NCBI GenBank assembly: GCA_016709025.1
Contig: JADJEQ010000010.1
Coordinates: 1 to 64,000 of the forward strand
DNA from: Bacteroidales bacterium
GTDB lineage: Bacteria; Bacteroidota; Bacteroidia; Bacteroidales; Lentimicrobiaceae
Direction: 5' to 3'
DNA: 64,000 bases
Shown: positions 1 through 10,261 of the stretch, in pieces
Numbering within the stretch: position 1 is the first letter of the stretch
Layout of the letters: each line of letters starts with the position of its first letter
The notes under the pieces: generated by a model
What the model saw: only the letters and a program-made list of their open reading frames with translations
The model's database searches: none
What the model was told of the DNA's origin: nothing
Translations under genes and position numbers: made by a program

Positions 1-80
1 GCGTCTTATGTTGAAATTGCAGTTTCCCGGAATTTGAGCTGATGAATTTCTGCCCAATATTCTCTCGTTTGGAGGCAACA

Positions 81-285
81 TTGAGTCCACTCCGAAAACT
101 ATTTCTTTTGACACCAAAACACAAAGCCACTAACCTGTCTGCCTGAGGCAATCAGCCTGCCTGACTGCGTCAAGCAGACAGGGAACTCACCAATTTTATG
201 TGTTGATATACAATATCATACATAGTTTGGTGCCTTAGCGCCCTGGTGTCTAACCTTCTTTTTTGACTTTTCGGAGCAGGCTCAA
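81..285. repeat. Inverted-arm intergenic element, copy 1
   Basis: A 20-base word reading ACTTTTCGGAGCAGGCTCAA occurs at 266-285, and a two-mismatch inverted copy lies at 81-100. The interior carries a second inverted layer (an ACACCAAAACACAAAG-type word near 110 and TTTGGTGCC...GGTGTC near 228-252) and a CCTGTCTG / CAGACAGG pair. A second element with the same ends lies at 1175-1316. No reading frame is present; it resembles a small non-autonomous palindromic element. Apart from this I see nothing in bases 1-468. Confidence 0.55.
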
Positions 286-468
286 CATTTATAGTTAAAA
301 CTCAACCAGGCAAGCATGATATTATATTGATATTACCTTCAAACTGAACACAAAAAAATCACTGCAGCCCGATTTCATGTAATAACCGGAAACTGGGCAA
401 TCATGGAATTATTTAAGAATGCACTGAACTCTTCCCTGGAATATTATAGGAGGAAATTCTGAAATTGC

Positions 469-711
469 TCATTTCATCGCTTCTTCAGCCGTCTCTTTCG
501 CTTCCGAAGCCTCCTCTTTTGCTTTTTCAAAATGCTCCGTAATGTTTTCGACGAACTCATCAATTTTATGCTTCAGAGAGTTCTTCGTGTCTTTGGTTTT
601 TGCAATCTTTTTGCGTGTTTCACTTCCTTTGTCAGGTGCGAACAAAACACCCAGCAATGCGCCGACAGCTAAGCCTGCCATTGCACCGATTACTACATTT
701 ACTTTACTCAT
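469..711 (-). CDS. YtxH-like small envelope/stress protein
   Basis: An 80-residue protein with one glycine/alanine-rich hydrophobic segment at about residues 7-26 (AMAGLAVGALLGVLFAP). This is followed by a lysine/glutamate-rich helical tail predicted to form a coiled coil. That architecture, including the LFAPDKGSETRKKI stretch after the membrane segment, is typical of the YtxH/GvpP family, small membrane-anchored proteins often linked to general stress. Their biochemical activity is not established. The gene stands alone, with repeat-rich spacers on both sides. The ATG start is preceded by an A-rich stretch. Family assignment is good; function is unknown. Confidence 0.8.
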   Translation of the reverse strand: MSKVNVVIGAMAGLAVGALLGVLFAPDKGSETRKKIAKTKDTKNSLKHKIDEFVENITEHFEKAKEEASEAKETAEEAMK

Positions 712-1174
712 GGCTTTAATGGTTAAAAGGTTATAAATGGGTTTGTTAAAAAGGGTTTAATCAAATGCCCGGAAAAAATCAGATTTCGGTATTTCGAACG
801 AAGAAGGATTGATGAAGCAGGCATTATCCTTTTTGCATCAGGCTTAAATCATATTTTTCAGGTTATTATTTCACTTTCATTTGAAAAATCAACCTGTTGA
901 TATAATTTCCGCACCGCTGCGAATCATTGTAAAACCAGTTTTAAATAATCAAAATGGTAATCATATACTTTTATAAAAATACGAAAAAATAAGGCAGAAA
1001 CCGCATTAAAAGGAAAGAATTTATAAAATAAAATACTTTTTGGTTCCTGTAATTTCCTGAATGTTCAGCGGGTTTTCTCTTTCGGATCATTCATTCAAAG
1101 CCCATAACTCATGAATATTTCCATTTATCAAAGACAATTCTGCTAAAATGTTTCCGTTTTTTAAAATCAATAGT
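712..1174. other. Gene-free AT-rich spacer
   Basis: A 460-base AT-rich spacer between the YtxH-like gene and the second inverted-arm element. I find no convincing reading frame, RNA gene or strong hairpin in it. It presumably contains the promoter of the minus-strand YtxH gene, but I could not single out a clear -7 element. Confidence 0.5.
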
Positions 1175-1316
1175 GAGCCTGCTCCGAAAAGTAGGAAATT
1201 CAAAGATTTTCAGATGTTTGACCCCTGACCACAAAGGGGAACATCTGAAAATCATTGAATTAGGAAGTTCCCCTTGGGGAATAGGGGGGTCAAATGACTT
1301 TTCGGAGCGGACTCAA
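1175..1316. repeat. Inverted-arm intergenic element, copy 2
   Basis: The outer arms are 1175-1192 and 1297-1316, the same ACTTTTCGGAGC-type word in opposite orientations as in the element at 81-285. Inside are a perfect 12-bp inverted repeat (GATTTTCAGATG at 1205-1216 with CATCTGAAAATC at 1242-1253) and a TTCCCC/GGGGAA hairpin at 1268-1281. A short open frame crossing it has no protein-like features. It is probably a small non-autonomous element. Confidence 0.55.
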
Positions 1317-1482
1317 AATTCTATTTCTCAAAGCTTAAGTGCCTTTTTCATTGTTGGCCAATTTTTAATACTGGTTTTCAGGCAATTACTTTTCTTGTTA
1401 TAATAAGCTGGATAATAAGCGATATTGCGTTACATAATCATTGCAGGGCATTTTAACCGAACCTTTATCGTATAATATAAGC

Positions 1483-1565
1483 TCATATCGTATCAAGGCT
1501 TTCGGATATTTATCGGATAAAAACGAATCATATCGTATCAAATTGGGGTTTTAGTGATATATTTG
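1483..1565 (+). promoter_or_regulatory. Promoter and direct repeats ahead of the fic gene
   Basis: The 14-base word TCATATCGTATCAA occurs exactly twice, at 1483-1496 and 1528-1541, 45 bases apart; a partial TATCGTAT copy lies near 1467. A TATATTTG element matching the Bacteroidota -7 consensus TAnnTTTG is at 1558-1565. The arrangement looks like operator sites upstream of a promoter. The Fic protein encoded downstream ends in a winged-helix domain, so autoregulation is possible but is an inference. Confidence 0.45.
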
Positions 1566-1569
1566 TGAT

Positions 1570-2607
1570 ATGGAAAACATCGTACATAATTTTAGTATGA
1601 ATATTGACTGGGAGCTTATCCGACTGATCAGCCAGATCGACAGATTTGATGCTTCATGGACTTCAATTGAAAAGAAAGAAGGACAAAGTCTGAAGCAGTT
1701 AAAAACAATTGCAACTGTTCGCAGCGTTGGGGCATCGACTCGTATTGAAGGCTCAAAATGTCTGATGAAGAAGTTGAAGTTTTGCTAAAGGGAATTGACA
1801 TTACTAAAATCGTTGACAGAGATTCACAGGAAGTTGTAGGATACTTTGAAACACTGGAATTAATTTCAGAATCACACGAAGATATTCCAATATCAAAGTA
1901 GCTTGAAAAACCTGCACAACATTTTGTTGAAACACAGTAAAAAAGACGAATGGCACAAAGGTGATTACAAACAACACAGCAATGCAGTCGAAGCAAAACT
2001 TCCCGGTGGAACACGGAAAATTATTTTTCGGACAACTGAAGCCGGATTTCCGACACAGGATGCAATGAGGTTATTAATTGATTGGTATATAAATGACAAG
2101 GAAACACATTCACTGGTGAAATGTGCTTTGTTTGCTTATGAATTTGTAAGTATTCATCCATTTCAGGATGGAAACGGACGATTGAGCAGATTACTCTCTA
2201 CTTTACTTTTGTTAAAACACGGTTACAAATGGATTCAGTACGTCAGTTTTGAGCATGAGATTGAAAACAGGAAAACTGAATATTACAGGGTTCTGAGAAG
2301 TTGTCAGGCTCAAAGACCCAATGAGGATGTTACAGACTGGATCAGATTTTTCTTCGATGCCCTTGGAAATATACAGAAACAATTAATGATTAAATTAGAA
2401 TCCAAAGGGGTTGAAACAAGATTGTCTCCACGGGAAAAAGCAATTTTGACCTTCATAGAAAACAATGCCGGATGTAAATCAGGTGATATTGCAAAAAAAC
2501 TTGGGATTCCGAATCCGACGGTTAAGCGGATTTTACCTGATTTAATTGAGAAAAACCTGGTTGAGAAATTTGGAACCGGGCCTGGAACCAATTATTCGAT
2601 AAAATAG
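1570..2607 (+). pseudogene. Fic/DOC-family protein with winged-helix domain, two frameshifts
   Basis: Fic enzymes transfer AMP or a related group to a target hydroxyl. The reading frame is in three pieces: 1570 to about 1757, about 1758 to 1899, and 1903-2607. Joined, they give a protein of about 345 residues. The first piece has the Fic N-terminal region with a (S/T)xxxE-type inhibitory helix (STRIEGSK). The last has the catalytic motif HPFQDGNGRLSR and ends in a winged-helix DNA-binding domain (about the last 60 residues, SGDIAKKLGIPNPTVKRIL). The breaks fall near 1757 and 1898-1903. All catalytic residues remain, so it is either a recently broken gene or an intact gene with sequencing indels. 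ATG 1570 lies only 5 bases after a -7 element, so ATG 1597 is an alternative start. Confidence 0.8.
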
Positions 2608-2776
2608 AAAAACCAAAACGCTATAATTAATTGCCGGTTTCGTGTGTACATTAAGGTCCGAAGCCCACAACAACGGCCGTGGAACAGGACAGGGACGAAG
2701 CCTGCAAGCCTTTACTGCAGCTAAACTCTGCCATTGAAGAAATAATCATCATAAACAAACTAACTGAAAACACCCC

Positions 2777-5570
2777 ATGGCTTTAAGCTGGAACGAAATA
2801 AAAGACAGAGCATTAAATTTCTCGAAAGAGTGGGAAAATGCATTTAACGAAGAGGCCGATGCCAAGCAATTCCTGATCGAATTTTTCAATGTTTTCGGTA
2901 TCAGCAACCGCCGGGTGGCAACCTTTGAACATCGGGTGAAAAAACTGGGCGATACCGACGGTTATATCGACCTGTTATGGAAAGGTACCATGCTGGTGGA
3001 AATGAAGAGCAGGGGCAAAAACCTCGACAAAGCCTACCAGCAATCCATTGATTACACCCACGGACTGAAAGAAGCCGAGCTTCCCAAATACATTCTGGTT
3101 TCAGACTTTGCCAACTTCCGGCTTTACGACCTCGACGAACCCAACCCCACGAGGGGGAGTTCGCCCTTTTAAGCGCGACCTGGTGAGCCATGTGCAGTTG
3201 TTCGGATTTATTGCCGGCTATCAGAAACGAACCTACAAAGAGGAAGATCCTGTTAACATTGAAGCAGCCTATCATATGGGCATACTTCACGATGCGCTGA
3301 AAGAAGCCGGATATACAGGGCGGGACCTCGAAATTTATCTTGTCAGGTTGCTGTTCTGCCTGTTTGCCGATGATACCGGCATCTTCGACGGGGTATTTTC
3401 ATTGAATATCTGCAGCAAAAAACCAATTCCGATGGCTCGGACCTTGGGATGCATCTCGCCCAGCTTTTCCAGGTGCTGAATACGCCCAGCGGAAGCCGGC
3501 AGAAAACGCTGGATGAAAGCCTGGCGCAGTTTCCTTATATCAACGGCCATTTGTTTGAGCAGCAATTGCCATTTGCCTCGTTCAACAGCCGGATGCGTGC
3601 AACCTTGATGCAGTGCTCATCGCTCGACTGGAACAAAATTTCACCGGCCATCTTCGGCAGCATGTTTCAGAGTGTGATGAATGAAACCGAGCGCCGGAAC
3701 CTTGGGGCACATTATACTTCGGAGAAAAACATACTGAAACTTATAAAACCGCTTTTTCTCGATGCACTCTGGCAGGAGTTTGAAGCTTCCAAAACCAGCA
3801 CCGGTAAACTGAAGGCATTTCACAAAAAGATAGCTTCGCTGCGCTTTCTGGACCCGGCCTGTGGCTGCGGTAATTTCCTGGTAATTACCTACCGCGAATT
3901 GCGCATGCTCGAACTGGAAATACTGAAAGTGCTGCAGCGCGGACAAATGGTTTCGGATATTTCGCAACTGTTGCTATGTGATGTGGACCGCTTTTATGGC
4001 ATTGAATACGAGGACTTCCCGGCGCAGATAGCCCAGGTTGCCCTGTGGCTTACCGACCACCAGATGAATATGCAGGTTTCTGCTGAATTTGGCGAATACT
4101 TTGTGCGCCTGCCGCTGAAAAAATCGGCTAAAATTACGCATGGAAACGCCCTGCGCACCGATTGGGGAAGCCTGGTGGAGGCATTGCCATGGGAAAGCGC
4201 CAACCGGTTCGATTTTATTTTGGGGAATCCGCCTTTTGTTGGACATCAATTTCAAAACGCATCGCAAAAAAGTGACATGGAATTAATATTTAGCGGTATT
4301 AAAGGATTGGGTGTTCTAGATTACGTTTCTGCATGGTACATCAAAGCTGCTAGCTATTTAAAGTTTATAAATATTGAAGAGATCAGTTCCGACGGAAAAC
4401 CCGCGTTGCCTTTGTTTCAACTAATTCAATTACACAAGGAGAACAGGTTGGTGCATTTTGGAATGAACTTTTCAATAGATTCCAGATAAAATTCATTTCG
4501 CACACCGTACTTTTAAATGGGGCAACGAAGCCCGCGCAAAAGCTGCGGTGCATGTTGTAATTATTGGTTTTCTAATTTTGATATTCATGAAAAGAAAATT
4601 TTTGAATACGAAGATATTAATGGCGAACCGCATGAAATAAAGTTAAAAAAATAATTCATATTTAATTGATTCAACAGACCTAATTATCCCCGGAAGATCA
4701 AATCCACTTGGGCCGATCAATAAGTTGGTAAATGGAAGTGTACCAGCAGATGGAGGAAATTTAATCTTATCAAAGGAAGAAAAAGATAATATTGAAAGAA
4801 CAAATGAATCTTCTTGTGGGTGGATCAGAGAATACCTTGGTGGAGAAGGGTTTTTAAACGGGGAAAGGATATTGCCTGTGGCTAAAAAATTGCCCTCCTG
4901 ATCAGTTAAAGTTGATGCCAGAGGTTTTAAAACGTGTTAATCGGGTTAGAGAAATGCGGCTTAAAAGCACAAAAATTGCAACTCAAAAAAAAGGTGAAAT
5001 CCCTTCATTGTTTGCTGAAGACAGGCAGCCCGGAAGGATTCTATATAGTAATTCCCCGAATCATCAGAAAGATCGAAATATATTCCAATTGGATGTTTTG
5101 ACTCTGGTATTATTGCAAGTGATCTTTCAAATTGTTCCAAAGGGCACTCTTTATTCATTTGGTATATTAACAAGTTTAATGCATATGTCATGGGTAAAAT
5201 ATACCTGCGGCCGTTTAAAAAGCGATTTTCGCTATTCAGCATTATATACTTATAATACTTATCCCTGGCCCGAAAACCCATCCGAAAAGCAAAAGGAAGT
5301 CATTGAAGCTGCCGCACAAAAAGTGCTGGATGTGCGGTCTGAATTCCCAGGTAGCAGCCTGGCCGATTTGTACAACCCGCTTACCATGCCACCCGCCCTG
5401 GTGAAGGCCCACAACGAACTGGATAAAGCGGTTGACCTGGCATACCGCCCCAGCCTTTTGAAAACGAAACCAAACGGATTGAGTATTTGTTCGAATTGTA
5501 CGATAAATATACAGCGGGGTTGTTTGTGGCAGGGAAGAAGTCCGAAAAGCCACGCCGTGATAAAAAATAA
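2777..5570 (+). pseudogene. MmeI-like (type IIL) restriction-methylation enzyme, multiple frameshifts
   Basis: Type IIL enzymes combine an endonuclease, an adenine methyltransferase and a target-recognition domain in one chain. The joined frames give about 930 codons, close to the usual MmeI length. The N-terminal nuclease domain shows a D...VEMKSRG (ExK) site near residues 67-78. Helical and methylase regions follow, with SAM motif I DPACGCGNF and the catalytic NPPF (adenine-type) motif. The target-recognition and C-terminal parts reach a natural stop at 5568-5570. The frame changes near 3160, 3390, 4395, 4490, 4575, 4660, 4890 and 5450; several sit beside G, A or C runs. This is either a decayed defence gene or an indel-rich stretch of sequence. 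No separate specificity subunit or methylase lies nearby. Confidence 0.75.
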
Positions 5571-5682
5571 ATGGGTTTGTTGAACAGATAAACTATTTTA
5601 ATATATTAGCGTTTAAATCCAGTATTTAAACCTAAAACGGTAAAATTTTTGTAGAACATGTTAAACCTAAAATTATAAACAT

Positions 5683-6390
5683 ATGAAAAACATCTTTACT
5701 TTAATCATTTTCACAGCACTTATCACCATTTCCGGCTATAGCCAGACGAAACCCTACTTCACCTCCGGAGGTGAAATGATTTTCTCTTTTGCCAGCATCG
5801 ATGACAATGGAAAGGATGGCAGTTCTATTATGCGTTGGACGCCGGTTTTTAATTTTCAATCCATGGTGAATGCCGATTTTAGCGAGCATGTTGGGATATT
5901 CACTGGAATAGCCCTTCGAAATGTTGGTTATATCTATGGCGATTATTCTACAAACAGCGAGGTCAGGGGAATCGATGAAGGGGAGTTTACCTATAAAAAG
6001 AAATTCCGGTCCTATAACCTGGGTGTGCCGGTTGGCTTAAAAATCGGGAACCTGGATAACATATTTTTTTATGCCGGATATGAGGTTGAACTTCCTTTCG
6101 TGTACAAGGAAAAAACCTTTGACGGGGGAGATAAAATCGACAAAATTACCGGTTGGTTCAGCCCCAGGCAGGAGTTATTCCAACATGGATTCTTTGCCGG
6201 GATTCAGTTCCCTTATGGATTAAACCTCAAATTCAAGTACTATGTAAGTGAGTTTCACAACCAGGGATATACGGATGGTGCCGGAAATAAACCTTATGCC
6301 GGCCTCGAATCGCACATTTTTTACTTCTCAATCAGTTCCTTTTTGTTTAAAGACTTTGATTTCGACAAGGATACGCCGCAGGGAAATTAA
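5683..6390 (+). CDS. Secreted outer-membrane beta-barrel protein
   Basis: A 235-residue protein with a Sec signal peptide (MKNIFTLIIFTALITISGYS, cleaved before QTKPYF). Alternating hydrophobic strands and aromatic girdles follow, for example VGIFTGIALRNVGYIYGD, and a strand ending in FKDFDFD. The pattern fits the porin-like outer-membrane beta-barrel families of Bacteroidota. The gene is monocistronic, 112 bases after the restriction gene. No ligand or transport role can be read from the sequence. The class is fairly certain; the function is unknown. Confidence 0.7.
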   Translation: MKNIFTLIIFTALITISGYSQTKPYFTSGGEMIFSFASIDDNGKDGSSIMRWTPVFNFQSMVNADFSEHVGIFTGIALRNVGYIYGDYSTNSEVRGIDEGEFTYKKKFRSYNLGVPVGLKIGNLDNIFFYAGYEVELPFVYKEKTFDGGDKIDKITGWFSPRQELFQHGFFAGIQFPYGLNLKFKYYVSEFHNQGYTDGAGNKPYAGLESHIFYFSISSFLFKDFDFDKDTPQGN

Positions 6391-6700
6391 CCTTGCTGTA
6401 TTGAGAAACCAATTCTCGTTTCAATCGGAATTAGCAATTGTCGGCACTTGAATTACCAGTCGCAATGTTTTGATTTTCATGTAAAATCATTTCCTGGTTT
6501 GATTGTATCTGATAATTCCGGAATTAATAAACTTGATTCCCTTGGTAAATCTGAATGATAGCAATAAATAACTTCGGGCAGTAAACAATGTTATTTATAA
6601 TAGACTCAAAATGGCAAAACAACCAATGCACTTGAAAAAAGATTATCCTGAGTTTCATCACCAGAAGCAATGAACACGCTGATAAAGCGTAAACTTTCAA
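6391..6700. other. Gene-free spacer between convergent genes
   Basis: About 310 bases between two convergent beta-barrel genes. I find no open frame with protein-like composition and no long inverted repeat here. Confidence 0.4.
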
Positions 6701-7393
6701 TTACAGATGAAACCGGAGGCCTGCCGTAATTTCAATACCACTGCCATTGAGATTATCAATGGAAGACCTGACATTATCCGGTATAGTACTTATATCCATG
6801 TCAATGCCATCCTTATTTAAGCTGTTCAATTTGTACTTATGATAATACACGGTAGACGATAGTATAAAAGAGGACCATTTATTAAAATACAATTGATAAG
6901 CCAGGTAAACGGAAGGGCCAAATGAGGTATTATAATAAAACTTATTATGAACAGGATTATTCATCTCAGAGGCATCCAGATCTACCAGGTTGTTGTATGA
7001 TATTCGCAATCCTGCGCCGGTATTGATAAAATGACGTTCATTCAACTGAAACGAAAACGTAACCATGGGGTGAATAATCGATTTTGAAAAGCTTCCCGAT
7101 CCGTTTGAGACCGGAGGGTCAAGAAAAGATTTCTGACTATAATAGCCCAGGAAAGCTTCAATGCCACAGGAAAATCTGTAACCTGCTCTCAGGCCCAGGG
7201 TTCTTCCGCCACCTACTGATAACATAATATCGTAAAAATCGGAGGTAACGATGCCTGTCTTGACTTCTTCCCCAATTCCACCTCCAACAAATACCTCGAG
7301 TGAAAGTGGTCTGATGTATTTCTGAGATGTTGCTTTGAGGGATGAAAAGCTGATAATAATAAGGGTTAGCATAAAAGTAAATCTGTAATTCAT
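6701..7393 (-). CDS. Secreted outer-membrane beta-barrel protein
   Basis: A 230-residue protein with an N-terminal signal peptide (FMLTLIIISFSSLKATS) followed by repeated amphipathic strands with glycine and aromatic turns, such as FSCGIEAFLGYYSQ and FSFQLNERHFINTGAGLRISY. It ends in a beta-signal-like strand GLRFHL with an aromatic near the C-terminus, as expected for BAM-assembled barrels. It has no obvious partner gene and is not a close copy of the barrel at 5683-6390. Function unknown. Confidence 0.65.
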   Translation of the reverse strand: MNYRFTFMLTLIIISFSSLKATSQKYIRPLSLEVFVGGGIGEEVKTGIVTSDFYDIMLSVGGGRTLGLRAGYRFSCGIEAFLGYYSQKSFLDPPVSNGSGSFSKSIIHPMVTFSFQLNERHFINTGAGLRISYNNLVDLDASEMNNPVHNKFYYNTSFGPSVYLAYQLYFNKWSSFILSSTVYYHKYKLNSLNKDGIDMDISTIPDNVRSSIDNLNGSGIEITAGLRFHL

Positions 7394-7785
7394 ACGGGAT
7401 GGGTTTTTACCAGGTGCAATTTAAAAATGATTATAATATCGTGAGTTTGATTAATTTCAAAGTAAATAAGTTTCTAAAAATCAATATATTAAAATCAATT
7501 CTTTAGAATCCGTATAGCTATCAGCAATGTGTTTTAGCAACCGCCGCGGAAGGGTGAAAAATTTTCTCATCTACCATCCTGATCGTTACCGGGAACAAAA
7601 TAAACAGAAAGGGCACTACATTTGGAACCCCTAAAAATAGAATTTAATTTGCTATAAGTCATTCACTATGGTATCAAATTCTTGAATTTTATTTAGAATG
7701 TCAAGGCTGTCCGGTAATAAAATACAAGGATTAAGAATTATATAATTAGGTAAATGTAGCTTTATACGACGAAAATCCAGCTGAA
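7394..7785. other. Gene-free AT-rich spacer
   Basis: About 390 AT-rich bases upstream of the minus-strand barrel gene. No coding frame, tandem repeat or strong hairpin was recognised. A promoter for the barrel gene is expected here but was not located. Confidence 0.4.
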
Positions 7786-7872
7786 ATGAAAAAAACTACC
7801 TGTTCATCAATGAAAATTATGGTCTGGCAGCTTTCTGTTATTATTGCTTCATTGTCCGGATGTTGTCGCTGA
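7786..7872 (+). CDS. Possible 28-residue lipoprotein-like peptide
   Basis: A short frame starting MKKTTCSSMKIMVWQL, with a hydrophobic stretch and the ending SLSGCCR. L-S-G-C fits a lipobox, so it reads like a lipoprotein signal peptide with almost no mature part. It stops two bases before the end of the convergent M64 peptidase gene. It could be the stump of a deleted lipoprotein or chance. No ribosome-binding site stands out. Confidence 0.2.
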   Translation: MKKTTCSSMKIMVWQLSVIIASLSGCCR

Positions 7873-7873
7873 A

Positions 7874-9300
7874 TTACCTGGAATACAAATCGATCACTTC
7901 TGAAATTGCCTTTCTGCAAGCCGGGCAGAATTCCTGTTTGTTACGGGTAAACATAATGCAATCCTGGGCCGAGCGGTAAATGCCAAACTGAAAGTAGTTA
8001 CCGCCTTCGAAAGCACCGGTAGCATCCTTGTATTGGCTTTTTCAAACATTTTAAGTGAGGTTTGCTTTTCACGTTCAAACAGCTGTTCCATCTCCGTTTC
8101 CGGGACATTGGCCGCACGCAGGGCACGTCGTTCCTTCTGAATATCGTAGCTGAAATTGTCGAATTCTGTTTTAACCCATGGGGTAGGAATGGGGGTTCCA
8201 GGTGTTACAATATCCTTCCATTTCAGGTGAGCAGGATCGAAAAGTGCGGTAACATTGGGCTCCCAGGGCTCAACGGTAATCTCAGGCGTTTGATAGGAAA
8301 CATCGGAAGTATAGTATTCATCGGCCAGCGCGGCGAAAGAATGTCCGAATTCATGAACGAAAATGTATGGGGAGAATTTGTTGTCTGCCGCAACAGTAGA
8401 ATACAGATTATAAATTCCGCCGCCGCCATAGGTTCTTTCATTGATGAGAATATACATATAATCATAGGGCACCGTGGCAGCCACATCGCGTACGGTGCGA
8501 TTGTCGTAGGTGAGGGCATACCTTTCCGAATCGAAAGCACCATACGACATGGAGAGCGGTGTGCGGTTGAAAACCCCCGGATGCGGTTTGTTTACACCGC
8601 TGCTTGCTGAAGGTGTTTCCACTGCCCTGACATTAAAATCAGATTTCCGCGATTTGAATGGCTCTACATTAAAAAGTTCGGCGGTCAGTGTCGTCACATC
8701 GTTGTGAAATTTGTCCATTTCACCGGCCGTATAACCATCACCTAATATTACAATATCAACATGGTCACTGGCTTTGCCATTTTCAACAATGGTAACTGTT
8801 TTGAAAGGGCTTTTTAAGACAGAAGGATTTACGATTCTGGATTTAGGGTCAATGGTAGTGCTCCAGATGGGGATGAAATTGTTTTTTGCATCCCGTTTTT
8901 CGATGGTCAGGGTTACCGGCATTTTGGGCCAGGGGAATCGCAGCGACTCATGAAAAGTTCCCCAGTTTTCAGCAGCCTCGGGTATGGTCTGCCATTCACC
9001 GAATACACTGGCAAACCCCCGGCTGTAAATCAGTTTGTTGGTTGCCTGATCGGTAATTTTATAGAAATACAATCCCCGGTTCAGATTGTCAAGCAACAGG
9101 GTCTTGCTGCCGGGCCACGCTCCATCGTTCAGGATATGGTCCAGGGAGAAATGCTCTTCAGTAGCTGTGCCGGTGTGGAAATAGTCAACCCGCATGGTTT
9201 CACCGGTGAAGTATTGTTGGTAATCATCTTTGGTATTTTGCTGTGCATTGGACTCAAAACTCAATCCCAGCATAAGTAGCAGAGCAGAAAGGATTTTCAT
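7874..9300 (-). CDS. Secreted peptidase M64 family zinc metallopeptidase (frameshifted near C-terminus)
   Basis: A zinc-dependent endopeptidase of the IgA-peptidase M64 family, exported by a signal peptide (residues 1-20, ending SNAQ). The N-terminal beta domain (to about residue 160) precedes the catalytic domain, which starts around VDIVILGDGYT. The zinc site is HEFGH at about 316-320, followed by ADEYY at 326-330, the M64 signature HExxHxxxxLADEY. The frame breaks in a run of T at 8038-8042. One extra base there restores a C-terminus with a CPAC pair that ends in a TAA at 7874-7876, giving about 475 residues. The break is probably an indel rather than true decay. The cell-surface or secreted substrate is unknown. 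Confidence 0.85.
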
Positions 9301-9431
9301 GGAATTACGATTTTACGATGAGTAAAATTATAATAATACTGGTACAAACATAAAAAAGGAACGCCCCAAACATGAAAAAGTCCGGACTTAGATTAAACCT
9401 GGACTTTTCAAACACTTGATGAACGGGTATT

Positions 9432-10031
9432 TTATTTACCGTTTTTCCTGGCCGGCAGGAATCCATCTTTTTCATCTGTTTTACCACTGTGTAAAGAATG
9501 CTATCGATGCCCTCCTGTAAAGACGCCGGTTCGGGTGTTACAGTGGTGGCCAGACCAGACGAGTTTGTTGCTTTTAATCGAAAATACATTGGTTATGATG
9601 TAGTATTTCGAACCATCTACATAGTATCCCGGACGGTAATAGTCGGTCATATAGCTGTTGTGATAATCATAATAACCACCCTGATATTTTTCAGCAACCC
9701 ACTTATCGTCCGCCGCTTTCAGCAGCAGGCTCATGGTGATCACAGCATCATACCCCTGTTCTTTCAGGGTAGCCAGAACCTGTTCTTTATCCTCCATTAC
9801 TTCCTGTCCTGAAAAAACCGGGTAGGAAGGAAAGAAATTTTCATGGATGGAGGAAACCCTGTCTTCGGCAATCTTTCTGCTTGCTTCGTCTTTAACAAAA
9901 GCCACAACCATTACTTTTTTAAACTCTTCAGGTGTAAAGGTTGATTCAGGCACCCGCCAGCTTTTAACGAGGGTTGTAGGGCTGCTGCATGCGAAGGCAA
10001 AGGCGGTAAACAGTAAAAGTAGGTTTTTCAT
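9432..10031 (-). CDS. DUF4136-like lipoprotein, frameshifted
   Basis: A small lipoprotein with signal peptide and lipobox (LLLLFTAFAFACSS, acylated Cys at residue 15). The mature part has a KVMVVAFVKDEASRKIAEDR segment, a GYDAVITMSL strand, a tyrosine-rich insert (GGYYDYHNSYMTDYYRPGYY) and NKLVWSG. This order is typical of DUF4136-type lipoproteins, whose role is unknown. After NKLVWS the frame shifts near 9555, continuing as TTVTPEPASLQEGIDSILYTVVKQ, and shifts again at the T run at 9468-9472. The restored frame ends at 9432. A TACCTTTG -7 element lies just upstream on the minus strand. Confidence 0.6.
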
Positions 10032-10052
10032 TTTTTACGTTGTTGTTTTTAA

Positions 10053-10060
10053 CAAAGGTA
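10053..10060 (-). promoter_or_regulatory. Bacteroidota -7 element for the DUF4136-like gene
   Basis: Read on the minus strand this is TACCTTTG, an exact match to TAnnTTTG, 21 bases before the lipoprotein ATG. Confidence 0.5.
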
Positions 10061-10261
10061 AAATAAATCATGTTTGAAATTCACGGGAAGTATTACTCCG
10101 GTTTGCCAACCAGTAAAAAATTACCGGATTCTTTAAAAAACACTACATTTGGGATTGAAAACCGACCAGCCACGACGATAACATAAATAATTATTCTGTC
10201 AGTATATCATTGAAATGATCGATGTGAATTTATAACGTAATGGAATGTAAATGAGATTGGT

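Noticed and set aside
1173..1403. A 76-codon plus-strand frame
   Set aside because: It runs through the inverted-arm element and has no protein-like composition, start signal or family words.
1570..5570. Larger defence island
   Set aside because: Only the Fic and MmeI-like genes are defence candidates; no further effector, helicase or methylase genes adjoin them.
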